Positions 32,314-45,200 of a stretch of 64,000 nt of DNA are shown in pieces. The notes under the pieces are model-generated. The model was not told where the DNA came from. It was given only the letters and a program-made list of their open reading frames with translations, and made no database searches. Position 1 is the stretch's first letter; each line of letters opens with the position of its first letter. Origin of the DNA: Petunia secreta (Eukaryota > Streptophyta > Magnoliopsida > Solanales > Solanaceae); assembly GCA_029990175.1 (NCBI GenBank), contig JARKIP010000005.1:27971501-28035500 (forward strand), given 5' to 3'. A program made the position numbers and the translations under genes.

Positions 32314-34050
32314 AATTATTCCACCTGTGATTTTGATTGTCTACCACGAATGGTTTATTATATAAATTTAACAAAAAGAGAAAAATGCATATAGTTCATA
32401 GTGATCAATCAAAAAAACAAGATAATTAAATTGCTATCACATTAACAAAATTAACTAGACCCACCATTTACAAACTAAATAAAATACTGCTCCGATAAGA
32501 AGCCTACGCACCAACTTCTTAAATCGATCCCTCTGCATCTCAACCTCTTTCAACTGCACTTGAATTCGTTCCTTCTCTATTTGAACTTCCCTGAGTTGGG
32601 TTTTGAGGAAATCCCTCTGTTCCTCAGCCTCGAGAAGCAGCAATCTAAAAAGCTTCACTTGTTCTTCATATTCATAGATCTTTTGAGTAAAATCAAACAT
32701 CGCCGCTCCTTGTGCCCTGGAGACTAATTAGGACAGAATTTCTTTTGTTTCTTGTGCAAGAAGACCATCATGCCACCTAAAGTAATCACATCCACCATTG
32801 TCCTAAGTAGGCCGGAAATTAGCATCGTTGCTCAAGGAATTCCTTTGATAATGCTAAACTTAGATTACGTTTATCTTATTATAAATATCGTATTTTCAAT
32901 TCAATAACGAAAGGAAAAAGAAAAAAAAGAAACAAAACAAACCCACAAACGAGTATCACTATACCATTGCAAATATTTTGGAATATGAAATATTGACGCA
33001 AATTATCCTTTAAACAAATTTCATTGCTTTTTTTAAATCAAATTCCAACTACTCTCCTAATTAAATTTTAAAACTAATCTAACTAAAACAACTAATTATT
33101 GTCTTAATTTCCAAGTGGCTTTATTGTTGCTTTCCACTTGGCTTTATGTAAGGCTTGACTTTTTAGCTTTGAATGATATATAGATATAGAAGATTAATTG
33201 TAATTAATGTCGATTACTAATATAATAGGATGGTAGTTATGAAAACTGTAAGCACATAAAATTTGGCGAATTAAATCCATAAGAAATTTGGATTAATTCC
33301 TAGATTCAAGAAAATATTATGCCACGTTTCAACTATGTAGCACCAAGTTAAATGGAATAGCTATTAAAATATCGACACATGATTGGTGACATGGTATGTT
33401 TAGTCAAATTAGCATGCCAATGCAAATATGCCACGTGTACAAGTGATAAGTTCTAGCCATTCAAATGATAGCTTATCCAAGATTGGCTTACAAATTCAAA
33501 CTGGTCAATTAAATTGAAGTCAAGTAAATTTAGTCTTATCACAACTCTCCTACTCCACTATTATAAATAGGAGTTAACTTAAGGCAAAAGGGGATACACA
33601 AAAGTAAATTGAAGGAAGACTAGAGAAGCTCTGAAGCGAATGACGTTATTTGTAGATCTAGTGGCATCCTTGAAAATGTAACCCGCATATCTATTGATAT
33701 CAAATATAATCAAATTTGTATTAAAAATTTACCACGCCATTAAATTATGAAAGGGTCATAAGCGATACGGTAAATACCTAGGAAAGCTAGTAAAACTGAA
33801 AGAAAAGTAATAAGCAAGAAAGTAAATAATCTTATTCCTCAAAAATAGCCGGATTCGGTGTGAATCGATTGATAGTACAATACAATATAAGGAGAAATAT
33901 TTATAGCTATGAATTACGCAATCTTAATTATGGTAAAATACAAAAGTGGGACCTCTCTACCTCTCTTCTCTTCTCTTTAAAGTCAAGAACTCTAAGTTGG
34001 ATCCAAAGAAGTTACCTTTAAATCAACTGCTGCTAGGTTGATGATTCAAA
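32314..34050. other. AT-rich stretch, mostly unassigned
   Basis: No convincing gene. One small minus-strand ORF (32455-32700) is listed separately. 33247-33710 has LTR-like features: TGTAAGCACATAAAATTTGG start, a CACGTG-containing segment (33432), TATTATAAATAGG at ~33560 and a transcribed-looking stretch after it. It could be the 5' LTR of Y, but I see no second copy or primer site to prove it. 33710-34050 shows nothing I recognise. Confidence 0.4.
32455..32700 (-). CDS. small hypothetical coiled-coil/membrane-anchor protein, 81 aa
   Basis: I do not recognise a family with certainty. Residues ~5-65 form a Glu/Gln/Arg/Leu-rich heptad-like helix (EAEEQRDFLKTQ, EKERIQVQLKEVEMQRDRF), followed by a basic RR and a ~15-residue hydrophobic C-terminus (LLIGAVFYLVCKWWV), a pattern of tail-anchored proteins. 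The C-terminal part of the MULE-borne GRF gene at 62378 has a similar basic-then-hydrophobic ending, so this may be the last exon of a related gene. I found no GRF exon upstream. It may be a fossil or spurious. Confidence 0.3.
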   Translation of the reverse strand: MFDFTQKIYEYEEQVKLFRLLLLEAEEQRDFLKTQLREVQIEKERIQVQLKEVEMQRDRFKKLVRRLLIGAVFYLVCKWWV

Positions 34051-35485
34051 GTCCTCCTCTGATGTGGAAAGCATATTAGAGGCTATTGGAGGAAATGATG
34101 TTGGACCTATCACAAGGAAGAAAGAAAATCTATTGGGGCAACAAGTATCGTCTACATCCAACCCTGTATTCGATTCTCGATCTGAAATAGGGGCAAGTGT
34201 CATGTCAAACTACTTGGAGGAATGAAGGAACATTGTTGAAATAGTGGAAAAGACATTGGCTTTACTCAGTCTGGCTAAATCTAAAAATCTTGGCATGCAG
34301 ACGGATGATGATGATGTCTTGATCAGCAGATCTGTTCCACTTACTCCACGTGAATTGTTTCATTCAAAGTTCAATTTAAGGAAAAATTCATTTTTTTCCC
34401 AACCTTCAACAGTTATCCAACCCATGGCGACAAATACTTCAAGTGTTGAAGAACAGATTGCATATCTGACTAAGGCAACAAGTTATGTGAAGTATCAAGA
34501 GAGCCGAATCAACAAGATGGAATGCATGATGGAATGAGATTTGAGTCGTGCACCTGCCAGGCTTCCTGAGATGCATGAAAAATGAGGCGCACAACAAGCA
34601 TGGTTGAACTAATAAACATGCGTTAGTAGTAGGATGAAGCTGTAATTGATTTCATCAACTGCTGGAGGAATGCAAGTCTCAACTACATAAATAGGCTAAG
34701 TGAAGCTTCTAGAATTGAAATGTGCATTCAAGGGATGCATTGGGAACTTTGTTATATTTTGCAAGGCATTAAACTGAAATTATATGAAGAATTGGTAACA
34801 CGTGCACATGACATGGAGTTGAGTATTGCTTCCAGTAGAAACCAAGGTGTTCCTATTCCTGATCCTCGCAGAGGGAAACAGAAACAAGAAGTGAAGAAAG
34901 TCAGCAAGTTTGTGCCAAAGTCTGAAAGTAAGGAATCAATGAATGTTGAAGCCTCACCATTGAAGGTCACCACGAAAGTGAGCAAGAACGAAAGTATGAA
35001 AATTACATCTTTGGAGGATAAGGCAAGCAAAAAGTTAACTTTGAAAGAAATGCTGGCTAAGGAGTATCCATTCTTGAACTCTGATGTTCCAGCAATTTTT
35101 GAAGAACTAAATTGAAACTCATTGATTTTCCAAAAATGAAACGACCCGATAAAGCTGGGAGAACTAAAGAGGCAAATTACTGCAAGTATCATCATTTACT
35201 TTGCCACCCCACTAAGAAGTGCTCCATTTTTAAGGATAAAGTTATGCAGCTAGCTCAAGTAGGAATAATCTTGTTTGAGGACGAGAAAGAAATTTCAAAT
35301 CAAGTTTATGTCACTTATGGTTCAGTTGATCCTGTAGTCATTTGTGACTTCATTGAAGTTAACAAAGAGGGCCTAGAGGCATCATGAACGAAGCGATAGA
35401 GGAGGAAAGATCTCTCAAGAAAGGAAAATCTCATGTTGACCAAGATGATGATGAAGGTTGGATTTCGGTGACTCGACGAAGACGT
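34051..35485 (+). pseudogene. Y: gag relic of another Ty3/gypsy family
   Basis: Plus-strand fragments in order: SSDVESILEAIGG at ~34055, a 97-residue piece (34244-34537) with VEEQIAYLTKA, WRNASLNYINRLSEASRIE before 34720, then CIQGMHWELCYILQGIK...THDMELSIA-like gag, KLTLKEMLAKEYPFLNSDVP, MKRPDKAG and NYCKYHHLLCHPTKKC (zinc-finger-like, CKYHH), ending near 35470 with EGWISVTRRRR. This order is familiar from plant gypsy gag proteins, though the central capsid core is missing. Stops at ~34224, 34537 and 35114 and a frame change break it. The 5' LTR of A begins at 35486, directly after this gag end, so A is inserted here. Confidence 0.8.
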
Positions 35486-38400
35486 TGTTGACACCCAATT
35501 TTGTCCCTCCGTTTTTCACAATTTGGACTGTACTTAATTAAAATTGATAATAGTAATTTCCCAAACAAAACTACATTAGATAGCATGCATTCACATGTGT
35601 AATTCCCTATTCATATAATATTTATTTAATTGTGATTATAATCACGTAATTGCATTCATTTAGGCTATTTTCTAAAATACGTATGCTACTTGTGCAATTT
35701 AATGCATTACGACATCATTTAATAATAATTTGTGGCCATTTATATTTGATTAGTATCATATTTGAGCTCATCTATATTTAGTTGTGATTAAATATATTTA
35801 TTTATAATTATTTATAATTTTCCTATTTTCATACTAATTATTTACGTTTACAAGTATTTTTATTAAATACTAGCCAAATTGTCAATTTACAACTCCAAGT
35901 ATACTATATCTAGTCTCCGTCATCATATTTTGCCCACATATACACCACATAAGCTCCACCTAAGCATACACCTCACTAAAGTTCACTCCTACCCTACGTA
36001 CAACTCATCATAAGCAGGTACTACCACTCTCCAAAGCACGCGTACAACTCATTGTAACGTGTGGTACAACCCCCTCAAAGCACCCACTTATCCACTTCAG
36101 CATATATACTTACACATACAACATCTACACTTAACACACGATGCGCCTATGTGGCACAATCGCAGCCGTCCAAGCTCTTTATCCAACGGCTCACACAATT
36201 TCTTACCTTTTAATATTTACAATTACCCCCTCACTTACCAAAAACCCTAAACATTTCACCCCTTCCCCATTCTCTTTACCAGCCGCCACCCTCTCTCCCT
36301 TTTCTCCACAAAACTCGACCGGATACACTAATCAACACTGTAACTCCGCCGATCTCTCTGATCTTCACGCGTCGCTCTCTCTCCCTTGTCATTTTCACAC
36401 GAAAAAAGGGAAACAAATCCCTCTCATCCCTCTTTCTATGGAAAATACGAGTAATCTTCGACGAACAAGGCAAGTAGTCAATGATTCAAACTTGAAATGT
36501 TGAAAATGAGTAGAAATTGATCGGGTCAGGCATGATCCGACCCGAACTCATAAACGGGTAATATCTTTTCCTTTTTTATTATTATCTTTCTTTCTTTTAC
36601 TAATTATGTTGAAAATATCGGATTGCAAGTTCATTTGTTGATTATCATGCCTTGTTTGGATTCGATTTTTTGCTTTCTTGCTGTCGAAATTTAGGATTTT
36701 AGAATTTGTAATGCTAGTTAGTTAAACTTGATTATCCAATTTCCTTAAAGGCTATGTTAGCTACTATTTGTGATTGCTCGGTCAAAAGTTCGAGCCCGAA
36801 AAGCCTGGTTGTTCTGAATTTGATGTCATTCAAACGTATAAGAGCATGCTAATATCATCTAATTAATATATGTGACATGTAACCGTGTGCGTGTACTTGG
36901 ACTGAAAAATGAGCAATGGTGCTTTACTTGCCTACACCCACATACTGATTGCTATCAAAACTGTTTTTCCTCAAATAAGTTTGCCTAAATAAGTCAACTG
37001 CTAGATTTATACTTGCTAATGTGTATTGTTTCTCCTTCAAATATATTGACAGATTGTGCTTGCAAATATTTTCCTTGCATAATTGTGAGAGAATATCTTT
37101 TTACCATATTTAAGAGGATTGAACATATCACCTCAGCCTTTTTTTGCATAACTGAGTTATCTTTTCCTTCTATAGGAATAATTAAAAAATGGCTGACCTC
37201 CCTACATTACACCTATAAATACTAGTTCTCTTTCACTCTTTAGGGACTTTGACAAGACAAAATACACACCTTCAATACCTCTCTCTACATCTTACACACT
37301 GAAAAAAAAAAAGTGTTTCTCTCCTTTTCTTTTTCCTTGCTGGAAAGCACAAGCTCTAAGCAATTAATTTACATGCTGGAAATATACAATAGTCCTCTTC
37401 CTTGACTTGAAACCTGCCTGCCTTATAGTATCTATGCTTTGCCTTGTTGACGACTTCCTTAGAGGTATATCATAAAAACCAGATGTATGAACTTCTTACA
37501 CTCCTTTACTGCCTACCATTAGTTTGTTAAGTGTTGTTTATGAAATATTGTATGCTACCTGGCCTCTATTAGGCTAATAACTAATCCTTGTGCAGGTCTT
37601 TGTTATTCTAGGATAGCCCTCGAGGCTATATCATTGTTTATGTCCTTTTGTAGGCTGCTTTATTCAAGAAATGAGTCGGTTTAGACTCGATTTGAGATCT
37701 ACAGAAGTTAGAAACCAAGGGACAAGGCCCTGCTCTTTTCATTCTCTTCTTTAATTTGCAATTCGTGCTAAAGTGTTATTTATGTATTCATTAGGAATAG
37801 TAATGGTATGTATAAGCACCGTAAGGTGCAAGTTAGTATTTTGGACATCTTTTTTATAATCGATGATGTTGCTGAGTGCGTCAAGTTGGCTAAACAGGAG
37901 CCCTCTCTATCCCTCATCTTTTAGTTGGTTATGCAGGGGGTTGTTTTGCTGAAAATTGGAAAATGGGCTAAAATCATAAGGTACATTTAAAAAGTGCTTA
38001 TTTGTGCAATTTGTGAAGTAATATTATAGCAGGTCTGTAATTGAAATTTGAAACTGAAAATATACTATGTTTGTAAAGTTTTGTTTTTTGAAAATGTAAC
38101 AGGTTGCATGTAATATCATAAAGTGGCTAAAATTGCAGGTTTATTTAAAAGGTGCCCTATTTCTGCAAATCTAAGACTTTTAAAACGTAACAGCAGCATG
38201 TGGCTTTGAATCTTTATTACAGTTTATAAGTTAATTTGGAGGCTTCTTTTTTCAAATTGCACGACTTTTTTCATCTCAACGTGTTTAAGCATGGTCGTAC
38301 TTTTTATGTGACGCCTTGCTCAAGTCTAGTTTGGGCATTTAATACACTTAGGAGAGTCTAGATATTTTGTATTTACATTAGTAGTCTCAATGGACTCCGA

Positions 38401-39016
38401 GACATTAAGTGGGACGCTAGTAAACCGTTAGGACGTTTTAAAATATTACTATGCGATCTAGTTAAATACTTAAAGAGGGTATGAGGGTTAAGGGTAATTT
38501 AAGCCCCTCGAAAATGATGGAAATTACCCGAGCTATATATTGATAGTGGATTTTGAAACTATCGTCCCTTATTAAAGCCAGGCTCTGATCCGAATAGGAT
38601 AATAAAACCTAGGGTTGTTTATTCAAATGATTAAGTGGTTATTTATTATTTTGTGGCTATTTGTACAACACGATTACTTTTTTAAATTGTTTATGCAAAT
38701 ACCTTAAACTGCCTATTTACTTATTTTGCATCCATATCTCTTTTGTTTATTTTATTTAGCTTTTATCCTTTTTATAAGCATTGCGTTAAACCTAATATAG
38801 GAATCGGCCGGGAACCACGTTTAGTGGAACTTAGGAGGTGCCTAACCCCTTCCTTCTAGGTTATTTCGAACACTTACCCGAATCTCTGACTAGTAGACCA
38901 ATCCGAAGTTTATTATTGAATTAAAAATTAATAGGTGACCTAATACGCCTAGGAAATTTATTAGGTGACGACTCCAAACTTCTAACTCCCGCTTACTATT
39001 CAAGTGAGGTGCGACA
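35486..39016 (+). repeat. A 5' LTR (3531 bp)
   Basis: Starts TGTTGACACCCAATTTTGTC and ends GAGGTGCGACA. TATA-like CTATAAATAC at ~37212. The 3' part has GGAATCGGCCGGGAACCACG, TGACCTAATACGCC and TTAGGTGACGACTCC, also seen in X, B and the B 3' LTR. ORFs inside (for example at 36059-36503) have counterparts only as untranslated sequence in the other LTRs and are not credible genes. Confidence 0.88.
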
Positions 39017-39019
39017 GAA

Positions 39020-39037
39020 TGGCGACTCCCCTGGGGA
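39020..39037 (+). other. A primer binding site (tRNA-Arg type)
   Basis: TGGCGACTCCCCTGGGGA three bases after the LTR end. It differs by one base from the B site (TGGCGACTCCGCTGGGGA). This type of site is characteristic of Ogre/Tat elements. Confidence 0.88.
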
Positions 39038-39888
39038 TTTTATTTTCTAACCATCACAATTTTTATATTGGGTTTATATTTTTGCTTTGATTGTTTTGAT
39101 ACGAAACTAACTTTTCTTTTTTGCAGGTTTGTTATATTTTTCTCATCTATTATTTTGGCATAATTTTGTATGATATAATATTTATTTGTGCATATTCCGT
39201 TCATATTTCCTCCAATTCGAAATTTGAGTACTTAAAGCGGTTGCGGGGGTTTTCCGGGAGTTTCTCATTTTTCAAAATAATTAATTCTGGAAAGAACTCT
39301 CGGGGTAGGTCATTTCGCGGTGCAGATGACATCCCCGGAACTTTCCCCTTTCAAGTTGTCCGGTTGAAAGGAAATGGCCAGGTCTATTCCAACTCTTAGA
39401 CAATCCTTTTAGGAACCATGCATCATGTCATATTTAGGAAAATTTGACTCCGGCTCGTGTATAAGTCTATTAGTTCACCATGTTTGAACGAACCAAATGG
39501 GTTTTCAACCCCAAGGGACGTTTAAATATGTTACATGTGCATCTGTTTAAATTTGAACGTATCTAATATAGACCATTTGTTCTCAAAAGTGTGGATCATC
39601 CAATTATTTATTTTTGTTGGAGAATATCACAAGTCACGAAGATTTGGAAGATCAAAGAAAACATAGACTTTAAATTGATTTTTCTAGTTTTATGTAACAA
39701 AATTAATTATTTATTTCTATAAATAGAAATCATTATAGAAATCAATTATTTATTTCTATTCACCTATTAAAAAAGTTTATTTCTACATTTATACAATAAA
39801 ATCAATTACTTTATAAAATTATTTTTAGATCATGAGAACAAATAGATGACACATGATACACGTTCAATTTTAAATATCATACTCAAAC
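39038..39888 (+). other. A leader, no gene seen
   Basis: AT-rich leader. An ORF at 39121-39399 has no recognisable domain. TTTATTTCTAT-type short repeats lie at 39710-39790. Confidence 0.5.
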
Positions 39889-41922
39889 TTAGAAAGGCTT
39901 AAAGAACTTGAAGAGAAATTGACAATCGCCAGTTTACCCGTTGTTAACTCCGTCCATTCAAAGGAACCAGCTGATCCAAGTGGGTCAGCCCGCCCTACTG
40001 GAAAGGACCCTATACTCCCAACTGATCCCCCTGTTGTTTATCAAACAGTACCACCAGCCACATACTAAGCAGCACCACCGGCTACTTACCAAACAACACA
40101 ACCATCTCCTTACCAAACAACACCACCTGCTACCTATCAAAGCGCACCAACCGCCACATACCAAGCACCGCCCCCTATCAAGCATTACCAGCTACTTATC
40201 AAGCACCACCTCCTGCATACCCTACTTACCCAAACACGAACATACCTTACACCAACACCACATTTCCGCATTACAATCCTATGTTCACTGCTGAAACCAA
40301 ACAACTCACGTCACCCGTCAAAGACCATGAAAACTATGAATGGGTAGAGAATGAAGCCAATGATGATGGGACAAAAGAGAAAGTTCGTAAACTAGAGGGC
40401 AGCCTTTAAGAAGTTTGAGTTAGGCAAAATCACTAAAGGTTTAGCTTATGAAGATTTGTATATCTATCCTACTTTGAAATTACCTGATGGGTACAAGATA
40501 CCAAAGTTCGACTTGTTCAATGGCACTGGAGACCCTATGGCTCATTTGAAAACGTATTGTGACAAGTTGATTAGAGCAGGGGAAGACGAGAAAATACGAG
40601 TAAAGCTATTTAGCCGAAGCTTGACTAGAGATGCTTTAAGTTGGTTTTCTAAATGGAAACCAAGCACATGGCTCGGTTGGGAAGATATGGCAGCAGACTT
40701 TGTAAAAACATTTGGGTACAATACTGAAATGGTACCAGATCGCTTCTATTTGGAAAAGTTGAAAAAGAAACCCACAGAGACGTTCAGGGAATATGCTACT
40801 AGGTGGAGAGCAGAAGCAAAGAAATAGTAAACATATTCATTCGCATACAAGAGGATTTATACTACGACCAGTTGTTGCATATGAAGAACCAAAAGTTTGC
40901 AAATGTAGTGTTGAGGGGAGATGACATAGAAGAATGGTTAAAAAGTGGAAACATTATTAGTTTAGCTGCACTACAAGCTGCTAATATGGCTATCCAGGCT
41001 GGAAATGTTAGTCTCTCCAAAAAGAAGAAAGATGAAGTCTCTTTTGCTACAAACATTCAAGACCCCGCTTGAAACAACTATTATCAAACACCACCACTAT
41101 TCCACCCCTAGCCTTACACACCATCTGAAAATTCCGTTTACAACACTCAACCCACTCGGCCTATATTCCACACCCTAGCACCAAGCCGTCCATCATACCA
41201 AAAAAATACTCAAACCAACCACCGAAATGCATCACCATACTCTCCTAGGCCTTGCCCTGAGGCAAACCAAAGACCCAAAAGAAACTACACTGCATTAGTT
41301 AAATCTCACACCCAATTGTTCGAGAGGTTGAAAGCTATTGGGCTTGTTGTCCTAATCCCTCAAAAGGTGCCAGACAATCCTTCACCACACTTTGATTGGA
41401 GAAAAAGGTGCGCATACCACTCAGGTGGACCGGTGCATGAGACAGAGAGATGTTTTTCACTGAAAGATAAGATTCAAGACCTAATAGATGAAAAAGTCAT
41501 TCATTTGAAGACACCAAATGTGCACAATAATCCACTGCTCAATTATGGAGATGAGAAGGTGAATATGATTGACGTCAGTGAAGAATACAATCTGGAAGGT
41601 ACAATCATAAAAGCAAAAATAGTGTTCGATGAAGTTTGGCATGGGGTACATCCTGGTTTGCAAAGGAGAAAAAACTACAAAGGACACAAGAGATTATCAT
41701 TCACTAGAGCAGTTTATTCCAACTCTGAAAAAGGCTTCAATCTTTTCAAGCTACATGAAAACTCTCGAGGGAGGAGGACATTCCAAAGGTGCTCGTGACA
41801 TAGAAAATGAGCTTACCGGTCTAAAGGAGCCATTCGTGGAAGAATGTGATGCATTACCTAAAAAACATACTGAAGCCCTGAACATCCAAAAGGTCAAAAC
41901 GGGGGTTATGCCGAACAACTGA
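39889..41922 (+). pseudogene. A gag pseudogene (Ogre/Tat type)
   Basis: Particle protein of an Ogre/Tat-like element. It opens with a Leu/Glu-rich helix (LERLKELEEKL), then a Pro-Thr-Tyr-Gln tandem repeat (PPATYQ type, ~40030-40180) broken by a stop and a frameshift. The gag core runs 40456-40827 (LPDGYKIPKFDLFNGTGDP, EYATRWRAEAKK), continues after a stop at ~40828 in another frame to 41072, then SHTQLFERLKAIGLV and the zinc-finger-like CAYHSGGPVHETERC (C-x2-H-x5-H-x4-C) at ~41410-41455, followed by NVHNNPLLNY. A last fragment in a third frame ends at 41922. At least three stops and two frameshifts make it non-functional. B lies ~300 bases downstream. Confidence 0.88.
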
Positions 41923-42228
41923 ACCTGCAGCACATTCTGAGCATACCGAGAACCTTACTAGAACTGTGGCATTAGTTTTTTTTAAAATAAAACACGACTC
42001 CGGGTCTTTAGCTTTTCTTTTCTTTTCTTTATTTTCCAACTTTGTTGCATCACCATTTCCATTCAAAGACTAATTCTTGAGTCCAATAATAAAATCTTGC
42101 TTTTCCTATTTTTCGTGTTAGAATATGCATCATTCACTTCCTACAAAATTATTTTAATTCCATTGAATCTATGACTGCGATGTGAGAAAGCAACCCAATA
42201 CGACGAGTACAAACCAGGCTATGGTGAT
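41923..42228 (+). other. A internal sequence up to the B insertion
   Basis: Non-coding as far as I can see. Ends ATGGTGAT; the last five bases GTGAT (42224-42228) are the left target duplication of B. Confidence 0.7.
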
Positions 42229-45200
42229 TGTTGATACCCAATTTTATCCCTCCATTTTTCGCAATTTGGCTATATTTAATTAAAATTAATAATAGTAATT
42301 TTTCAATTAAAATTGCATTAGATAGCATGCATTTACGCGTACAATACTAATATTAATCCTCTATTTATATCATCCTTACTTAATAGTGATTATATTACGT
42401 AATTGCATTTATTTAGGCTATTTTTTAAAATACATATGCTATTTGTGCAATTTAAGGCATTACTACATCATTTAATAATTATCTGTGGCCATTTATATTT
42501 AATCAATATTATATTTGAGTTCATCTATATTTAATTGTGATTAAATATATTTATGATTATTCTATTCTTTATATACTAATTATATATATTTACAAGTATT
42601 TTTATTAAATACTAGCCAAGTTGCTAATTTACGACTATATTTCTACTACATCTAGTCCTCGGCATCACCTTTTGTCCATGTGTACGCCACCTCAGCCTAC
42701 ACCTCATTAATACACATTTTTTGGTGTGTACAATTCGTTATAGCACAAAGTACACACACATTAAGCACGTGTACAACTCACTCCAGCGTATGGTACAACC
42801 CCCTTAAAGCACCCACTTATCTACTTCATCACATATATCACTTATACACTCCCACACACGCGCCTGACGTTGCAGGTTCTGCGCCGTTTATCCATCTAAT
42901 CCAACGGTTCATATTGAAGCTCCCATTTACATCTATACACTCACACCCCTCACCCGAAACCCTAAAACATAAACTCCCTCTCCCTTCATAATACCAGCCG
43001 TCACCCCTCACCTCCTCTCTCTCCCCCTTTCCCCTGTTTCCGTCCCGATACACTCCCTTCACTGCCTCTTCTCCGCCAATCACGCCGGCGACGCTACTCT
43101 CTCTCCTATGCTATGCTGTAATGGAAAAAAGGCGAATCTCTCTCCTTCATTCACTGTCATCTCAGCCGAAAAAGGAAAAGGAAGAAATCAAACGAATCCC
43201 TGTGAATCTGAAACACAAAATGCAAGAAACATGGAATCGTACATACGCATAGAAGGGAAGAATTTGATGATTCAAGTTTGAATCAAGCATAAAACGGGCA
43301 GAAACGTGGCGGGTCAATCGAACCCGACCCGATTCGCCAAAAACCCGGTAACCCCTTTCTTCTTTCCCATTCTTTTCTAGTTAAATTATGAAAATCATGC
43401 TCGATTGTGTATTGACTGATATGCTGGACAAATTACGTATAACCATTCCTATTTAGTCTACTTTCTTCTTTGCCTAAAATTGATGCCTAATGATAATGTT
43501 TATTCAACGCGGTTATTCTTGACATTCTTATGATTTAGTTCTTAAGACCATAATTAAGAAAATATGATTATGTCTTGATTACAATCATTTGTAAAACTCG
43601 AATCCTAAAAGCGCCTGTCCGTCCTGATTAATATAGTGCTAATAGTTTTTGTTTTGAACTTAGTATAAGCTATTGTTTATGTTGAGCTATACGAATCTAA
43701 TTAGCGCACATATATACTTACATATGTATACAATCTGTTTCCCTAAGTTTGAAAAGGAATGGTTTCCCTGTTATTATTTTCTTTCTTTAAAACTTGATTG
43801 ACAAGTTGCTAATCTCTCATTTAAGCTGAATTGATTTAAAATCCATTCTTGCCATGTATAAATGTGTATGTATGTGAAATATAGGTGTGGACACAAGCCC
43901 TCCTATTAAATTTGACACCCTGTATGAATACTGAAATATACAACGTCTAGGTGCATATGTTGTTGAATGTAGACAGTTAGCTTGGCTGATTTTTAGCTTA
44001 ATTAATTGGCAATGGAAAGGTATTTGTTCAAGTATTGAAGGATTTTCTTTAACTCAAGAAATTGACAACATCTCCTCTCCTTGACTTTAGGAGAACTGAA
44101 TCTCTCTTCCTTAACTTTAGAAAGATCAAATGTTGGCCCTAATTCTAGCTAACTAAATATTATTTCTCTGATTAGAAGATGATTTTAATTGATATGATTT
44201 GAAATTTGAATATTTGCCTTTTAAAGAAAACATATTGCGACTCTTTTACACTATAAATACTAGCTCTTTTAACACTAGAAAGGGAGACTACCTCTTTCTC
44301 TCATCTCTTTCTCTACTGGAAAGCACAGAACGCTTTATGAATAAGCTCTGTCTCTTATCTCCTTTTGCCTTTTCCCTGTTCTACTTTCACTTGGTTTGTT
44401 GGCATTGAGCTAAAACAAGACATTGGTAGTTTGTTTCAACTGGTCTTAGTAGCTTCATTTCAATCATTATCAAGTGTTGTACTCTCACTGAACATTCAAA
44501 GGTATGAGTTCTTAATCGATTGAATGGCATCCGGATATTAGAATGATATGATTCGTACTGTAATCTGGAGTTGTACCCATTGTATGCATATGTTGTCTGT
44601 GAACTGTGGGCTGCTTTAGGCCACTACTAATCCTTTTGCAGGGACTTGAAATTAATTAAGGGATAGCCAAATGAGCTATACCCCCTTTGTTAGTTAACAT
44701 TGCAGGTGTTCGAATGAGTTAGAGGTAGCCCGAAAGCATTGCTTTTGTTCTGGGTCTATCATGAAGTTTGGAAGAAGTTCGTATTTGATTTAAAAGGACT
44801 TGTGAATCAAACGAGGACAAAGGTCTCTCTTCTCCTCGTTTCCTATTTTGCCATTTGATTTGTAATTAGAAAGTGAGATATTTAAATTTGTATTCGTTAG
44901 GATTTACTTAATTTGTATTAATTAAGTACCATAAGACACTTAAGACAAGGTATTATATGCAATTGGATGCTATGTACAGTAGTGATATTCTTTATGTCAT
45001 GTGTTAAACAGCTGAAATTGTGAAACAGGTTAAAAACTGTAATGTCTATCCTACAACTGAAAAATTGCAGCATTATTATTACAGGTTTAAACCTAAAACT
45101 GTAAGTAAAATAGGCTGTTTGTGCAATTTAGGTATACTGGAATACAGTTTATTTACTGAAGAGGCTATTAATTCACATTAGGTTGAAAATCAGACCGTCT

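Noticed and set aside
33247..33710. Calling a definite LTR for Y
   Set aside because: A TGTAAGC start and a TATA-like box are suggestive, but there is no second copy, no CA end with primer site and no target duplication in the window.
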